A DNA stretch of 5,204 bases from Terriglobia bacterium (lineage in GTDB: Bacteria > Acidobacteriota > Terriglobia > UBA7540). The DNA lies in the NCBI GenBank assembly GCA_030042795.1, contig JASHYZ010000314.1:1-5204 (forward strand). Reading direction: 5' to 3'. Position numbers and translations under genes: made by a program. Shown piece by piece: positions 4,393-5,204 of the stretch. How positions within the stretch are numbered: position 1 is the first letter of the stretch; every line of letters begins with the position of its first letter. Under the pieces are notes generated by a model. It saw only the letters and a list, made by a program, of their open reading frames with translations, was not told the origin of the DNA and searched no databases.

Positions 4393-5204
4393 TCATCGAA
4401 AATCGTTTCGGTAAACCTCGCCCCCCTTCATTACAAACTTCACGCGCTCAAGCTCACTGATGTCGCTTAGCGGATCTCCCGCTACGGCCACCAGGTCCGC
4501 GAATTTGCCCGAATCAATCGAGCCCACGCGGTCCTGCCAGCTCATCAGTTCAGCGGCGCGAATAGTGGCTGCCTGGATCGCTTCCGCAGGCGTCATGCCG
4601 AAGCGCACCATGTATTCGAATTCCTTGGCCTGCGTGCCGTGCGGAAACGGGCCCACGTCGGTTCCGAATGCGATCCTGAGATGGGCCGCCACCGCCTTCC
4701 TGAAGCTGGCTTCATGGATGCGGGCGAGGGTGGTCTTGCCGCCCGAGGCCGCCAGGTCATCCTCGGGCTCGAATTCGTAAACGTACAGCGTAGGCACCAG
4801 CCAGGTACCTTGCTCTTTCATGGCGGCGACGGATCCGTCATCCAGGTCAATACCGTGCTCGATCGAATCCACGTGCGCGTCAATGCAGTTGCGGAGGCCC
4901 GGGTTGCCGTAGGCATGGCAGGCCACTTTCACACCGTCGGAATGGGCCTCGTCCACAATGGTCACCAGCTCATCGGCGCTGAAGGTGGGCATGCTGACGA
5001 GCTTTCCGTCCGGCGTGAACCGAAAATGGTGTGTGCCGTAAACCTTGATGAAATCGGCCCCGTACTTGATCTGCTCGCGCACCGTCTTACGCGCCTGGTC
5101 AAGGCCGTCAACGATCTCGGCCCCGTCAGGCACCAAGACCTCGGGTGAATAGCCCTCCAGCGGATAGCCTCCCGTTGTGGAAATGGCGCGCGTAGCCACC
5201 TCCA
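4393..5204 (-). CDS. Metal-dependent amidohydrolase, prolidase/imidazolonepropionase-like (N terminus outside window)
   Basis: The frame stays open to the right edge. The GTG at 5199 is an internal valine and the N-terminal part of the gene is missing. About 270 residues are visible, covering the second half of the TIM barrel and the C-terminal strand region. Active-site residues of the amidohydrolase superfamily are in order. They are the Lys that becomes carboxylated in ADFIKVYGT (codon 5044-5046), His in VACHAYG (4915-4917), His in SIEHGIDLDD (4855-4857) and the catalytic Asp in AFGTDVGPFPHG (4657-4659). The usual tail MTPAEAIQAATIRAAELM, GSIDSGKFADLVAVAGDPL and VMKGGEVYRN is present. The first HxH metal pair lies outside the window. 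A Lys-bridged two-metal site and these phrases fit the family often annotated Xaa-Pro dipeptidase or imidazolonepropionase-like, but substrate cannot be read from sequence. Location depends on whether a signal peptide exists upstream. Confidence 0.92.
   Translation of the reverse strand, partial: EVATRAISTTGGYPLEGYSPEVLVPDGAEIVDGLDQARKTVREQIKYGADFIKVYGTHHFRFTPDGKLVSMPTFSADELVTIVDEAHSDGVKVACHAYGNPGLRNCIDAHVDSIEHGIDLDDGSVAAMKEQGTWLVPTLYVYEFEPEDDLAASGGKTTLARIHEASFRKAVAAHLRIAFGTDVGPFPHGTQAKEFEYMVRFGMTPAEAIQAATIRAAELMSWQDRVGSIDSGKFADLVAVAGDPLSDISELERVKFVMKGGEVYRNDFR

Noticed and set aside
5197..5199. GTG as the start of the amidohydrolase
   Set aside because: The frame continues to the window edge and the first metal-binding HxH of the family is missing, so this is an internal valine.

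Overview
The window is a bacterial chromosomal segment, GC-rich by eye (roughly 58-60%, not computed). Several things together point to Acidobacteriota or a close relative: the GlmM variant with an R-Y-S-G-T-E phosphate loop, an orphan VirB10/TrbI-like secreted protein with a glycine-zipper tail, a prolidase-like amidohydrolase, a small periplasmic cytochrome c, and above all many short perfect palindromes with a CGGCTTCAGCCG-type core. This placement is inference from remembered family patterns, not a database result.

Layout. Bases 1-1393 (+) are phosphoglucosamine mutase, glmM, complete except for a few N-terminal residues. A 116-base gap with a terminator-like hairpin leads to a secreted protein (1510-2352, +). 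The next gap (2353-2517) lies between convergent genes and holds a long hairpin followed by a T tract, plus a REP-like palindrome. Everything further right is on the minus strand. It comprises a 95-residue zinc-ribbon protein (2518-2805), a palindrome-rich non-coding block (2806-3081), a periplasmic c-type cytochrome (3082-3519), a single-span membrane protein of unknown function (3596-4255), a 137-base gap with inverted repeats, and the C-terminal two thirds or so of a metal-dependent amidohydrolase that runs off the right edge (4393-5204).

How the genes relate. GlmM makes glucosamine-1-phosphate for UDP-GlcNAc and the cell envelope, and three neighbours (secreted protein, cytochrome, membrane protein) also belong to the envelope. 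Nothing shows that they form one pathway. The minus-strand genes are separated by 76-276 bases, so they look like individually transcribed units rather than a tight operon. I see no defence system, phage, CRISPR array, transposase, tRNA or rRNA.

The most unusual part is 2371-3020. A segment of about 170 bases (2851-3020) is bounded by an 18-base imperfect inverted repeat (15 of 18 matching) and contains three strong palindromes. A palindrome with the same core in reverse complement lies on the far side of the zinc-ribbon gene. This looks like a small non-autonomous mobile element (MITE/REP-type) with no transposase of its own in the window.
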